From Bacillota bacterium (lineage in GTDB: Bacteria; Bacillota; Clostridia; Peptostreptococcales; Anaerovoracaceae), in assembly GCA_029266295.1 (NCBI GenBank), contig JAQSXD010000200.1:1-6865 (forward strand): a stretch of 6,865 bases of DNA. The letters are read 5' to 3'. Made by a program: the position numbers and the translations under genes. Within the stretch, counting starts at the first letter, position 1, and the number at the start of each line of letters is the position of its first letter. Shown in pieces: positions 6,014-6,865 of this stretch. The notes below the pieces were generated by a model. It made no database searches. It saw nothing but the letters and a program-made list of their open reading frames with translations, and was not told the origin of the DNA.

Positions 6014-6695
6014 GGGAATCCACCTTGATCTTTTGCAAAGACTGTGATACAACATCCATTGATTTTTTATAAGTATAATAGTCCGCTTTGGATAAGAGCT
6101 TCTGCACCGCTGGTTGGCTGATCTTTAAACGCTGTGCCGCTGCAGTCTGGTTGTCCCCATTGAGAAAACAATCGTAAGCAGCTTCTCTTTGACGTTCAGT
6201 CCATCTTTGCCTGATGGCAGTGCATAAAGACAATATTGTATTCAAAAGGATCTCTAAGTCTGAATACTCTCCGTCAGCGGCAATCATAATGTCTGCATTA
6301 TAGGTTTTATTCTTATTTTCGGCGTTTTTTAGTTCTTCTACCATCTTTCTGGCATGATGATATGCTGAGCCGTCTGCACCATATGGCATGAGATGATTGA
6401 TTTCGGTTTCTATTTTACCAATCCCGATTCCAATTCGAATCCGTACGGGGTACATCTTGATTTGAATTGTTTGAATGATCTCCATAACATGATCACCATC
6501 AGTCAGCAACCCCTGAAATTCGTCGCCCAGTGTGATCATGAATCTTGCTGAAACACAATCAGCGTATCTTTCATTGATTTTGCTGAGAACTCCGTTCAGT
6601 TTTCTTTGGATTTCAGAACGATCTTTCAGTTTTTTTGATGCAACAATATCACCGATAATTGCAATGTATGGTTTGAAGTCATATTGAAAGAACAT
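6006..6695 (-). CDS. SatD-family protein, cyclase-like domain plus HTH
   Basis: This 229-residue protein belongs to the SatD family, named from the streptococcal secretion and acid tolerance locus; its molecular role is unknown. Residues 8-125 carry a motif series that I align with class III nucleotide cyclases: IIGDI (13-17, first metal Asp D16), TLGDEFQGLL (55-64, second metal Asp D58), RIGIGIG (87-93) and G109 ... HHAR (113-116). The Lys before the second Asp and the Asn of the usual VNxAaR motif are missing, so catalysis, if any, would be altered. Residues 166-205 form a helix-turn-helix resembling sigma region 4 (TERQREAAYDCFL, then NQTAAAQRLKISQPAVQKLL), suggesting DNA binding. AAGGTGG (6706-6700 on this strand) precedes the ATG. 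It is the first gene of the operon with DUF3307. Confidence 0.87.
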   Translation of the reverse strand: MFFQYDFKPYIAIIGDIVASKKLKDRSEIQRKLNGVLSKINERYADCVSARFMITLGDEFQGLLTDGDHVMEIIQTIQIKMYPVRIRIGIGIGKIETEINHLMPYGADGSAYHHARKMVEELKNAENKNKTYNADIMIAADGEYSDLEILLNTILSLCTAIRQRWTERQREAAYDCFLNGDNQTAAAQRLKISQPAVQKLLSKADYYTYKKSMDVVSQSLQKIKVDSHV

Positions 6696-6718
6696 GTTAC
6701 CACCTTCCCTTTGATGCC

Positions 6719-6747
6719 AGTATATAATGAATTTGTGCTAAAATCAA
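6719..6747 (-). promoter_or_regulatory. Promoter of the SatD-DUF3307 operon
   Basis: On the minus strand, a -35 TTGATT (6747-6742) and a -10 TATACT (6724-6719) are separated by exactly 17 bp. Transcription would start near 6712, about 16 nt before the SatD start codon. A GGTTATA copy (6759-6753) lies just upstream of the -35, where an activator or repressor could touch RNA polymerase. Confidence 0.65.
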
Positions 6748-6789
6748 TATTTTATAACCTTTCAAGCGCATAAATCATAAATATAACTA

Positions 6790-6822
6790 TATATGGTTAT
6801 ATATAATAAGTATAACCATATA
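6790..6822. promoter_or_regulatory. Perfect 12-bp inverted repeat, candidate operator
   Basis: TATATGGTTATA (6790-6801) and TATAACCATATA (6811-6822) are exact inverted copies separated by 9 bp (TATAATAAG). Their centre is about 95 bp upstream of the expected transcription start of the SatD operon. The size suits binding by a dimeric HTH protein. The surroundings are very AT-rich, so chance contributes, but the GG/CC core also recurs in direct copies nearby. It could serve SatD or a divergent gene beyond the window. Confidence 0.5.
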
Positions 6823-6832
6823 AGGATATAAA

Positions 6833-6853
6833 TATAACCTATAACCTATAACC
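6833..6853. repeat. Three tandem TATAACC repeats
   Basis: TATAACC occurs three times head to tail (6833-6839, 6840-6846, 6847-6853). Further copies are at 6753-6759 and 6811-6817, an inverted copy at 6795-6801, and a one-base variant TATAACT at 6782-6788. The set lies in the non-coding region upstream of the SatD promoter. The 7-bp period does not match a helical turn, so the tandem block may be slippage of an operator half-site. Confidence 0.7.
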
Positions 6854-6865
6854 TATTCCGTTTGC

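Noticed and set aside
6014..6055. Longer DUF3307 start at 6055
   Set aside because: The added residues are hydrophilic, overlap the SatD coding end further and lack a ribosome binding site; the family begins at the membrane segment after M6013.
6753..6853. TATAACC repeats as a CRISPR array or telomere-like repeat
   Set aside because: The unit is only 7 bp, spacing is irregular, copies occur in both orientations and there are no spacers; an operator cluster is a better explanation.

Overview
This window looks like a chromosomal segment of a moderately low-GC Gram-positive bacterium (Bacillota, of Bacillus/Paenibacillus or clostridial type). The reasons are strong AGGAGG-type ribosome binding sites, several extended -10 (TGnTATAAT) promoters, hairpin terminators with T tracts, and the protein families present (RNHCP, DUF4177, SatD, DUF3307). 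The genus cannot be fixed from the sequence alone. There are no rRNA or tRNA genes, CRISPR arrays or insertion sequences.

Layout, left to right. The last 19 codons of a plus-strand gene (1-60) are followed by two successive terminator hairpins (87-134 and 149-181). A plus-strand gene for an unrecognised 237-residue protein (302-1015) has its own promoter. A plus-strand RNHCP zinc-ribbon protein (1278-1706) lies behind an approximately 190-nt structured leader with a possible short leader peptide and a sequence able to mask its ribosome binding site; a strong terminator closes the unit. A plus-strand GNAT acetyltransferase carries an extra uncharacterised C-terminal domain (1898-2818). Its 3' end overlaps, tail to tail, a minus-strand flavoprotein oxidase of the berberine-bridge type (2783-4108). 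Divergent from that oxidase is a two-gene plus-strand unit: a DUF4177 protein (4372-4569) and a flavin reductase-like FMN protein (4584-5123). The right end holds a minus-strand two-gene operon with an 8-nt overlap: a SatD-family protein (6006-6695), then a DUF3307 membrane protein (5213-6013). It is preceded by a sigma-A-type promoter and an AT-rich region full of TATAACC/GGTTATA repeats and a perfect 12-bp inverted repeat.

How the genes work together. Most are small independent units with their own promoters, so this is not one large system. The clearest functional pair is SatD plus DUF3307. SatD reads as a nucleotide-cyclase-like palm domain with both metal-binding aspartates in place, joined to a helix-turn-helix. 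Its partner is a polytopic membrane protein with conserved His/Asp motifs. Upstream repeats could be operators for the SatD HTH. The second item worth attention is the RNHCP leader RNA, whose alternative base pairings suggest control of translation. The oxidase, DUF4177 protein and flavin reductase form a small redox neighbourhood around a shared divergent promoter region, but any functional link is inference.
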